From Usitatibacter palustris (GTDB lineage Bacteria > Pseudomonadota > Gammaproteobacteria > Burkholderiales > Usitatibacteraceae), in the NCBI RefSeq assembly GCF_013003985.1, contig NZ_CP053073.1:3038001-3102000 (forward strand): a DNA stretch of 64,000 bases, written 5' to 3'. Below are positions 43,743 through 50,747 of the stretch, piece by piece. The stretch's first letter is position 1. Each line of letters starts with the position of its first letter. The notes below the pieces were generated by a model, which saw only the letters and a program-made list of their open reading frames with translations, made no database searches and was not told where the DNA came from. A program made the position numbers and the translations under genes.

Positions 43743-45332
43743 ATGCGTCGCCCCTTTTGCCTCGTTGCCTCCCTCCTGATCGCGGTCGTACCGCTCGCGA
43801 ACGCCAAGACCCTGCGCTGGTCGAGCCAGGGCGACTACCTCACCGCCGATCCGATGGCGCAGAACGAGATCCTGACCAACTCCATCAACGGCCACGTCTA
43901 CGAAGGCCTGCTCACGCGCGGCAAGAAACTCGAGCTGCTGCCCGCGCTCGCGGTGAGCTGGAAGCAGGTGAGCCCGACGGTGTGGGTGTTCAACCTGAGG
44001 AAGGGCGTGAAGTGGCACGACGGCAGCGACTTCACCGCCGACGACGTCGTGTTCTCGATCAAGCGCAACCAGGGTCCGAGCTCCAACTTCCGCGTCTACG
44101 GCAATGCCGCCGGCGAGCCGAAAAAGATCGACGACCACACGGTCGAGCTCACGACAAAGGTTCCGAACCCCGTGATGCTCCAGATGCTCTCCAACAGCGT
44201 CTTCATCATGAACAAGGCCTGGTGCGAGAAGCACAAGGTCGAGAAGAGCCAGGACTTCACGAAACAAGAGGAGTCGTACGCCGCCCGCAACGCGATGGGC
44301 ACGGGCCCGTACGTCCTGGTGTCGCGCGATCCCGACGTGAAGAGCGTCTTCAAGAAGAATCCGAACTGGTGGGGCCTCAAGGAAAAGGGCTACTGGGACG
44401 GCAACGTCGACGACATCATCTACACGCCGGTGAAGGAACCCGGAACGCGCATGGCGGCACTCCTCGCGGGCAACCTCGACTTCGTGCTCGATCCTTCGGT
44501 GCAGGACGTCGAGAAGCTCAAGAAGGACAAGGACGTGAAGGTCTATGAAGGCAAGGAGAACCGCATCGTCTTCATGGGATTCGACCAGGCGCGCGACGAG
44601 TTGCTCTACTCCAACGTGAAGGGCAAGAACCCCTTCAAGGACAAGCGCGTTCGCCAGGCGTTCTACCAGGCGATCGACGTGGATGCGATCCACAAGACCG
44701 TGATGCGCGGCCTCTCCGCGCCCACCGCGGTCAACCTGCCCAATCCGACGATCATGGGAATCCCCGCGTCGATGGACAAGCGCTATCCCTACGACGTTGC
44801 CGCTGCCAAGAAGCTGCTCACGGAAGCGGGTTATCCGAACGGGTTCGACCTCACGATCGATTGCCCGAACAACCGCTACATCAACGACGAGAAGATCTGT
44901 GTCGCGATCGCGGGCATGCTCGCGAAGATCGGCGTGAACGCGAAGGTGAACGCCATCCCGCGCTCGCAGTACTTCCCGAAGGCGCAGCGCCTGGAAGTCA
45001 GCATGTACATGCTCGGCTGGGGCGGGGCGACGACGGACGCGTGGTTCACGCTGCAGCCGGTGCTCCACAGCCGCAACGACAAGGGCGACGGCGACTACAA
45101 CTGGGGCAACTACAAGGATCCGGTGTTCGACGCGATGATCGAGGACATCACCGGCGACATGGATGCCAAGCGCCGCCAGGAGACGATCATCAAGGCGATG
45201 AAGTATCACCACGACAACATCTTCCACATCCCGCTCCACGTGCAGGTGATTCCCTGGGCCTCGCGCGCGAACGTGACGGTGATCCACCGCGCCGACAACT
45301 GGCTTCAGGCGACGTGGGTGACGATCAAGTGA
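43743..45332 (+). CDS. Peptide/nickel-type ABC transporter periplasmic binding protein (family 5), orphan
   Basis: A 529-residue family 5 solute-binding protein, exported by signal peptide MRRPFCLVASLLIAVVPLANA. It contains LRWSSQGDYLTADPMAQNE, LAVSWKQVSPTVWVFNLRKGVKWHDGSDFTADDVVFS and NPNWWG, as in DppA/OppA-like proteins. It is the same length as, and clearly homologous throughout to, the protein at 49158-50747. No permease or ATPase genes are nearby, so it must use a transporter encoded elsewhere. It is divergent from gabD (69 bp) and followed by dispersed repeats. Confidence 0.95.
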   Translation: MRRPFCLVASLLIAVVPLANAKTLRWSSQGDYLTADPMAQNEILTNSINGHVYEGLLTRGKKLELLPALAVSWKQVSPTVWVFNLRKGVKWHDGSDFTADDVVFSIKRNQGPSSNFRVYGNAAGEPKKIDDHTVELTTKVPNPVMLQMLSNSVFIMNKAWCEKHKVEKSQDFTKQEESYAARNAMGTGPYVLVSRDPDVKSVFKKNPNWWGLKEKGYWDGNVDDIIYTPVKEPGTRMAALLAGNLDFVLDPSVQDVEKLKKDKDVKVYEGKENRIVFMGFDQARDELLYSNVKGKNPFKDKRVRQAFYQAIDVDAIHKTVMRGLSAPTAVNLPNPTIMGIPASMDKRYPYDVAAAKKLLTEAGYPNGFDLTIDCPNNRYINDEKICVAIAGMLAKIGVNAKVNAIPRSQYFPKAQRLEVSMYMLGWGGATTDAWFTLQPVLHSRNDKGDGDYNWGNYKDPVFDAMIEDITGDMDAKRRQETIIKAMKYHHDNIFHIPLHVQVIPWASRANVTVIHRADNWLQATWVTIK

Positions 45333-45363
45333 CGCGGGAAGGGGCGCTTTCGCGCCCCGGCCT

Positions 45364-45446
45364 CGCGTCATCCTGAGCGATGCGAAGGATCCACCCCTGT
45401 CATCCTGAGGAGCGCAGCGACGAAGGCCCTGCTGTAGGGGGTTAAC
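45364..45446. repeat. GTCATCCTGAG repeat family: a degenerate copy plus a 49-bp copy
   Basis: GTCATCCTGAGCGATGCGAAGG (two adjoining short parts, from 45366) is a partial member. TGTCATCCTGAGGAGCGCAG begins the fuller copy at 45398-45446. That 49-bp copy is present again in inverted orientation at 45944-45992 with two differences. The two bracket a small hypothetical gene of about 0.5 kb. Confidence 0.9.
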
Positions 45447-45609
45447 AGCAGAAATGAACCAGTACCTCCCCATTGACGTGGACCGGTGATCTCACCGCGG
45501 CGCTGGAGTACGCGCACCAAGTGGACCGTCGCATGGCTCGTGGGCATGCCGATCGTGGTGGTGGGACTGAGCGTTTACGGTCCACCACAGAGCGCGAAGC
45601 GAATGCGAC

Positions 45610-45909
45610 GTGACCTCCGCAGTCCCGTCACGCGGTGCGCACATTGCTGCAGCGCCGCTGGTCGCGGCTGGGTGGGTCGAGAGACGACTCGACGGCCAGG
45701 CCTACCGGTACTGCCAGGGGCGCGATCACTGGATCTTCGCGACCGTCCGGGACGTCGATCGGAACGGGGAAGGCTACGTCTACGTGACGGAAGTCCATAC
45801 ACGCACCACGGCCGAAACGCTTCCCCTGGAAACGCAGGATTGCCTGCGCAGCGCGGGCGCGACGTTGAAGCTGGAGGATCTTCGCGGGGGCGGCGCGCCG
45901 CAGAAGTGA
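45610..45909 (+). CDS. Small hypothetical protein, possibly a frameshifted remnant
   Basis: A 99-residue frame starting at a GTG with no clear ribosome site. The middle (VERRLDGQAYRYCQGRDHWIFATVRDVDRNGEG) looks like real protein with a later cysteine (TQDCL), but I recognise no family. The frame ending near 45600 one phase over (GTG at 45486) encodes a basic start and a membrane helix, WTVAWLVGMPIVVVGLSVYG. Joining the two would need one frameshift between about 45570 and 45610 and would give an anchored protein of about 140 residues. It may be an intact gene with a sequencing error or a decayed one. A strong terminator follows directly, and inverted repeats flank it. Confidence 0.4.
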   Translation: MTSAVPSRGAHIAAAPLVAAGWVERRLDGQAYRYCQGRDHWIFATVRDVDRNGEGYVYVTEVHTRTTAETLPLETQDCLRSAGATLKLEDLRGGGAPQK

Positions 45910-45937
45910 AAAGGGCACCGCCTCGGCGGTGCCCTTT
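45910..45937 (+). terminator. Strong intrinsic terminator
   Basis: AAAGGGCACCGCC (45910-45922) pairs perfectly with GGCGGTGCCCTTT (45925-45937), a 13-bp stem with a 2-base nominal loop, beginning right after the TGA at 45907-45909. A-rich 5' and T-rich 3' ends make it usable in both directions, which suits its place between this gene and the convergent diguanylate cyclase gene. Confidence 0.85.
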
Positions 45938-45943
45938 CCTTCA

Positions 45944-45992
45944 GTGAACCCCCTACAGCAGGTCCTTCGTCGCTGCGCTCCTCAGGATGACA
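45944..45992. repeat. Inverted copy of the 49-bp GTCATCCTGAGG repeat
   Basis: Reverse complement of 45398-45446 with 47 of 49 positions identical by eye. Together they form a long inverted pair about 500 bp apart. It ends 10 bp before the stop codon of the diguanylate cyclase gene. Confidence 0.92.
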
Positions 45993-46002
45993 ATCCTCTT
46001 TT

Positions 46003-47724
46003 CTACCGGACGATCCGCAGCAGCCGGTCCTTGCCTTCCTGCTTGCCGGCATACATCGCGGCATCTGCAGCCTTCAGCAACTCACTGCCCTTCCACGAAT
46101 CCGTCGGCGCGAGTGCGTAGCCGATCGTCACGCTCATCCGCAGGTTCTGGTTGTCGAACACGAACGGCGAGTGGAAGGAATCGAGCACCTTGAGACCGAG
46201 GTCGCGCGCCTGCGATTCGTGCGTGAAGCCCGAGGCGATGATCACGAACTCGTCGCCGCCGATGCGCGCGACGCCATCGCCCGAGCGTACCGAGCCGCGC
46301 AGGCGTTGGGCCACCACGCGCAGCAGCTGGTCGCCGACGTCGTGGCCGAAGCGGTCGTTGATGCCCTTGAAGCCGTCGAGGTCCAGCACGTAGAGCGCAA
46401 CCGCACGCTCCGGTGCTGCGCGCTCCAGCGCCGTGAGCAGCGCCTCGTCGAAGCCGCGCCGGTTGAGCAGGCCCGTGAGCGGGTCCGAATGCGCGAGCGA
46501 GTGCAGCGTGTCGCGCTCCTGCGCGGCGCGTTGCGCGGCGCGGTGGCGTGCAGCCGTGCGCAGCGAGGCGATCCGCAGGAACACGAGCATGTCGAGCGTG
46601 GCGCCGATCTGGAAGGAATGCAGCGTCCAGAAGCTCGCGTCGACCACGCCGCGCACGACGCCGACCATGATCGCGCTCGCGATGAAATATCCGACCCACG
46701 CGAGCATGAACCACGCACCGACCTCGTCGCCGCGGCGCGCGCGCGCGAGCGCGCCGGGCAGGCCCATCAGCGAAGGCGCGAGGCCCGTCGTCGTCATGAG
46801 GACCGCCACCACACGTATGTCGATCATGTCGAAGCCGTGCGCGACGGACGCGACCACGTGCACGATCGCCACGCCGCGCAGTCCTTGCCGGAGCCACGGG
46901 TGGAGATCCCCGGCGAGCGCGTCTTCGATGAAGAGCGCCGTGGCCGCCGCCGCCATCAGCGCGGAGACACCGGCCATGTGCGTCTGGAACCAGGCGTTGT
47001 CGGTCCAGATGTACATCTCGCCGATCCCGAAGAAGTGCACCGAGAACGTCGCGCTGCACACCACGAGCAGCGCGTACTTGAGGTACAGGTCCTCGCGCAT
47101 GCTCACCCACTGCGTGAGGCTGTAGAGGATCAGGAACAACGCGAGGCCGCCGAGTGCCCCCTGCAGGAGTTGTTCGCCCAGCGCGCGCGCGTGGAACGCG
47201 GGCAGCCGCGAGAGCGTCATCGGCAGCAGCTTCGCGCCGAAGGTGTCCACGCGCAGCAGCAGCTCGGTCGTGCCCTCGGGCGCGAACTCCAGCGGCACGG
47301 CGTGGGTTCGGCCGCGCAGGGGCCGCGATTCGAACGGCAAGCCGTTGCCGACCTTCACATGCCGGTCGGCCTTGCCGTCGCGCACCATGAAGATGTCGAC
47401 CTGGTGGAGCAACGCGTAGTCGATGTCGAGAAACCAGGTGCCCTCGCCGCCCGGGCCGATCGAGACCGGGATGCGCAGCCACACGATTTCCTTGCCCATG
47501 CCGAGCGTGGCGTAGGCGCCGCCGGGCCGCACGAAATGCTCGCGCGCGGCGATCGCCTTCTCCGGATCGAGCGCGCGGGACGGATCGCCGAGCAGGCGAA
47601 CGTGCGGCCAGAGCTCGTGGGAATCGTCGGCGGAACTGAGCACCAGTTGCGCGCGCGCGCCGTGGGCGAAGGCGAGGAGCGCGAAGCACAGCACGCCGGC
47701 GAGGACGCGCAGTGTCGATCTCAC
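46003..47724 (-). CDS. Membrane diguanylate cyclase with 7TMR-DISM sensor
   Basis: A 573-residue protein that makes cyclic di-GMP. A signal peptide (about 1-25, ending AHGARA) leads a periplasmic 7TMR-DISM extracellular domain (about 30-170), seven membrane helices (about 185-400) and a C-terminal GGDEF domain (about 410-573). The active-site loop is RIGGDEF, and an inhibitory site RxxD (RSGD) lies exactly five residues before it, so product feedback is expected. DPLTGLLNRRGFD starts the domain. I chose the GTG at 47724, overlapping the upstream stop, since it gives a good signal peptide; an ATG at 47742 adds six residues. It is translationally coupled to the MpaB-like oxygenase. Confidence 0.93.
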   Translation of the reverse strand: MRSTLRVLAGVLCFALLAFAHGARAQLVLSSADDSHELWPHVRLLGDPSRALDPEKAIAAREHFVRPGGAYATLGMGKEIVWLRIPVSIGPGGEGTWFLDIDYALLHQVDIFMVRDGKADRHVKVGNGLPFESRPLRGRTHAVPLEFAPEGTTELLLRVDTFGAKLLPMTLSRLPAFHARALGEQLLQGALGGLALFLILYSLTQWVSMREDLYLKYALLVVCSATFSVHFFGIGEMYIWTDNAWFQTHMAGVSALMAAAATALFIEDALAGDLHPWLRQGLRGVAIVHVVASVAHGFDMIDIRVVAVLMTTTGLAPSLMGLPGALARARRGDEVGAWFMLAWVGYFIASAIMVGVVRGVVDASFWTLHSFQIGATLDMLVFLRIASLRTAARHRAAQRAAQERDTLHSLAHSDPLTGLLNRRGFDEALLTALERAAPERAVALYVLDLDGFKGINDRFGHDVGDQLLRVVAQRLRGSVRSGDGVARIGGDEFVIIASGFTHESQARDLGLKVLDSFHSPFVFDNQNLRMSVTIGYALAPTDSWKGSELLKAADAAMYAGKQEGKDRLLRIVR

Positions 47725-49157
47725 TGCCCGAGACCCTTCCATTCGCCCGAGGTCGTGAGCTTGTCCTCGATCGCGTTCATCCACTTGGGCGCATGCGTGT
47801 CCTGCCCCCACGAGGCGATGAGCGAGCGGATGCCCGGGCGAAGCGTCCCCGGAACCGAGAGCTCGCGCGTCTGGCTCATGAGCAGCGCGCAGGTGAGCCG
47901 GTAGCCGATCACGCGCGTGACCAGCCGCGAGATCGAGAACTCCGGGAAGCCGACGCGCACGACGGCGTCGATCACGCGCGACGTCCTCATCAGCATCGAG
48001 AACATCACTTTCGAGATCCACGACACGCGGCCATCGAGGCCCAGCTCGCGGGCACTCGCCTTTTCCATGAGGCGGCGGGTGAGGAGCACGGGGAACGGCT
48101 TGAGCGGGCCGTCCGGAATCACCGATTGCATGGCGGCCATCAGCGCGCCGCCCAGGCTCGGCCGCGGATCGGGGTCGAGCGGATGCTTCACGAAATGTTC
48201 GCGCCCGCGCGCCTGCATCCGCGCGAAGAGCTCCTCGGCCTCCTCCATCGAGTCGACCATCAGCGCGCGCTCGATGCCGAGGAAGTGCCCGGCGACGTTC
48301 CACGCATGAAGGTAGTCGCGCTCGGCTTCGGCCGGATAACCGATGCCCAGGCGCCGGAGGCTGCGCAGGTAGACGTAGCTGAACGTGAGCAGGGTGTAGG
48401 CGAGCTCTTCCTGGTTGTTGGGCAGCGCCCGGCCGGCGAGGTCCCAGCCGTGGAGGAAGAGCGCGTGGTGCATCGAATCGCCGGGCTGGGCGCGCCCCAG
48501 GCACGGGATGACGCCCCCGGGCGCGGCCGCATCCATGAAGCGCATGCGCGCCACCGCCACGTCCGGCGGGCCGCGCAAGATGAGGTTGCGGATCATCGCG
48601 TGGATGAGGCGCACCTTCAGCACCTGGGCGATGCCCGCGCCGTTGGGGGTGGTGAGGCCACCGCGCATCATCACCGGGAAGATCATCGCGCCGGTGGTGC
48701 GGATGCGGTGTTCGGCGCGGTCCTCGAGCTGGCCCGTGGCGTGCAGGACCGACGCGAGGTCGGGAATGACGTAGCACTCGGGCAGGCTCGCGCAGAAGAG
48801 CACGGTCACCGACAACGCGCCCTGGTCCATGAACATCGCCTCGGCCCGCGCGATGCGCGCCGGCTCGGCCCATTCGGGAAGGGACTTGGCCACGCTCAGG
48901 TAAAGCTTCAGCGCCGCGGCGACGTCGGGGGCCGAACCCGCTGCGGCCTGCCCGTTGGCGACCGACGCGTTGTCCTGCCAGGAGCGGATGGCCGCGTTGA
49001 GGGCGTCGATGCGATCGACGGGCGGCTCACCGGTCCAGGGGCCGAGGATCGCGGCGACGGCGGCGTCGGCATGCGGATCGGCGATCCACTGGTGGGCTTC
49101 GAGGACTTCCTCCCCGGGGATGGAGCGCGCTTGTGTAGCCAATTTCGTTAACATCAT
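47721..49157 (-). CDS. Oxygenase MpaB family (DUF2236-like) protein
   Basis: A 478-residue protein of the MpaB/latex-clearing-protein-like haem oxygenase superfamily. Landmarks are KVRLIHAMIRNLILRGPPDV (a conserved His/Arg helix), PNNQEELAYTLLTFSYVYLRSLRRLGI and ERDYLHAWNVAGHFLGIERAL. These fit b-type haem-binding helices in this superfamily, but the substrate is unknown. There is no signal peptide. It ends by overlapping the diguanylate cyclase start. It begins back to back with the binding-protein gene at 49158 with no bases between, and neither gene has an obvious ribosome site; the true start may lie a little downstream. Confidence 0.8.
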   Translation of the reverse strand: MMLTKLATQARSIPGEEVLEAHQWIADPHADAAVAAILGPWTGEPPVDRIDALNAAIRSWQDNASVANGQAAAGSAPDVAAALKLYLSVAKSLPEWAEPARIARAEAMFMDQGALSVTVLFCASLPECYVIPDLASVLHATGQLEDRAEHRIRTTGAMIFPVMMRGGLTTPNGAGIAQVLKVRLIHAMIRNLILRGPPDVAVARMRFMDAAAPGGVIPCLGRAQPGDSMHHALFLHGWDLAGRALPNNQEELAYTLLTFSYVYLRSLRRLGIGYPAEAERDYLHAWNVAGHFLGIERALMVDSMEEAEELFARMQARGREHFVKHPLDPDPRPSLGGALMAAMQSVIPDGPLKPFPVLLTRRLMEKASARELGLDGRVSWISKVMFSMLMRTSRVIDAVVRVGFPEFSISRLVTRVIGYRLTCALLMSQTRELSVPGTLRPGIRSLIASWGQDTHAPKWMNAIEDKLTTSGEWKGLGQ

Positions 49158-50747
49158 GTGATGGCGACTATCCGTAGTGTAGCTGCGCTCCTCGTTCTCG
49201 TCCTAACAGGAAGTGTTAACGCCGCGACGTTCCGCTGGTCGTCGCAGGGGGACTACCTGTCGGCGGACCCGCACGCCCAGAACGAGGGCCTCAACAACAA
49301 CATGAACGACGAGATCTTCGAGCGCCTGACCGACCGCGCCAGGGACCTCACGATGATCCCGGGGCTCGCGACCTCGTGGGAGGCGGTGAGCCCCACGATC
49401 TGGCGCTTCAAGCTGCGCGAAGGCGTGAAGTTCCACGATGGCACCCCCTTCACGGCCGATGACGTGGTCTTCTCCCTCGCCCGCGCCAACCTCCCCAGCT
49501 CCAATTTCAAGGTGTACGCCGCCCAGGTCGGCAAGGCCAGGCGGATCGACGCCCACACGGTCGAGATCGAGCTGCCCAAGCCCACCCCGGCCGCCGTGTT
49601 CCTCGACAGCCTCAATACGGTGCGCATCATGAGCAAGGCCTGGTGCGAGAAGCACGGCGCGACCAAGCCCCAGGACTTCAAGACGGGCGAGGAGACCTAC
49701 GCCTCGCGCAACGCGAACGGCACGGGCCCCTTCACGCTGGTCAAGCGCGAAACCGAGGTCTCGACCGTGCTGAAGAAGAACCCGAACTGGTGGGGCATCG
49801 CCGCCAAGCGCTTCGACAGCAACGTCGACGAGATCGTCTACCGCCCGATCAAGTCGGACGCCACGCGCATGGCCGCCCTGCTCTCGGGCGAGCTCGACCT
49901 CGTGCTCGACCCGTCGCTGCAGGACATCCCGCGCATGAAGACCGACCCGAAGCTGCGCGTGATCGAAGGCGCGGAGAACCGCGTCATCTTCTTCGTGATG
50001 GACCAGTCGCGCGACGAGCTCAAGTACTCGAACATCAAGGGCGCGAACCCGCTGAAGGATCTCCGCGTGCGCCAGGCGCTCTACGCCGCGATCGACATCG
50101 ACGCGATCCAGCGCCAGGTGATGCGCGGCCAGTCGCGGCCGACGGGCGCGATGGTGCCCACCGCCGCGCGCAGCTTCCCCGCGCTCGAGCCGCGCCTGCT
50201 TCCCCATGACCCGGCGCTCGCGAGGAAGCTGCTCGCCGAAGCGGGCTACCCGAACGGCTTCGAGCTGCAGCTCCTCTGCCCGAACAACCGCTACGTGAAC
50301 GACGAGCGCATCTGTGTCGCCGTCGCGGCGATGTTCGCGAAGGTCGGCGTGAAGGCGAGCGTGAACGGGATGCCGCGCGCGCAATTCTTCCAGAAGGTCG
50401 ACAACTTCGACCTCTCGATGCACCTCTATGGCTGGGGCGGACCCGCGACCGACCCGGGCTTCACGCTCACCCCGGTGCTCCACTCGCGCGATGGGACGCG
50501 CGGCGACTTCAACTCCGGGCGCCAGTCCGACCCCGAGCTCGACCGGCTGATCGAAGCGGTCGAAGTCGAGCTCGATGCGACCAAACGCTCGGCGCTCATG
50601 CTGCAGGCGCTCATGCGCGTCCGTGAAAAGGTCTACACCATTCCGCTCCACCGCCAGATCATTCCCTGGGCCGTTCGCGCGAACGTGAACGTCGTGCACC
50701 GCGCCGACAACGTCGTCACGGCGACGTGGGTGCGGATCGCGCCTTGA
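49158..50747 (+). CDS. Peptide/nickel-type ABC transporter periplasmic binding protein, second paralogue
   Basis: A 529-residue family 5 binding protein with signal peptide MATIRSVAALLVLVLTGSVNA (counting from the ATG at 49161, which I prefer to the GTG at 49158). It shares RWSSQGDYLSADPHAQNEG, FTADDVVFSLARANLPSSNFKVY, KAWCEKHG and LKKNPNWWGI with the protein at 43743, so the pair arose by duplication. No permease genes are nearby. Its 3' end overlaps the large BTAD regulator (22 bp from the longer start, 4 bp from the TTG), an unusual pairing that suggests the regulator may respond to the same solute. Confidence 0.94.
   Translation: MMATIRSVAALLVLVLTGSVNAATFRWSSQGDYLSADPHAQNEGLNNNMNDEIFERLTDRARDLTMIPGLATSWEAVSPTIWRFKLREGVKFHDGTPFTADDVVFSLARANLPSSNFKVYAAQVGKARRIDAHTVEIELPKPTPAAVFLDSLNTVRIMSKAWCEKHGATKPQDFKTGEETYASRNANGTGPFTLVKRETEVSTVLKKNPNWWGIAAKRFDSNVDEIVYRPIKSDATRMAALLSGELDLVLDPSLQDIPRMKTDPKLRVIEGAENRVIFFVMDQSRDELKYSNIKGANPLKDLRVRQALYAAIDIDAIQRQVMRGQSRPTGAMVPTAARSFPALEPRLLPHDPALARKLLAEAGYPNGFELQLLCPNNRYVNDERICVAVAAMFAKVGVKASVNGMPRAQFFQKVDNFDLSMHLYGWGGPATDPGFTLTPVLHSRDGTRGDFNSGRQSDPELDRLIEAVEVELDATKRSALMLQALMRVREKVYTIPLHRQIIPWAVRANVNVVHRADNVVTATWVRIAP

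Noticed and set aside
47725-48873. A long N-terminal extension of the diguanylate cyclase frame
   Set aside because: It reads through the MpaB-like gene in another frame and has no structure; the signal peptide at 47724 marks the real start.
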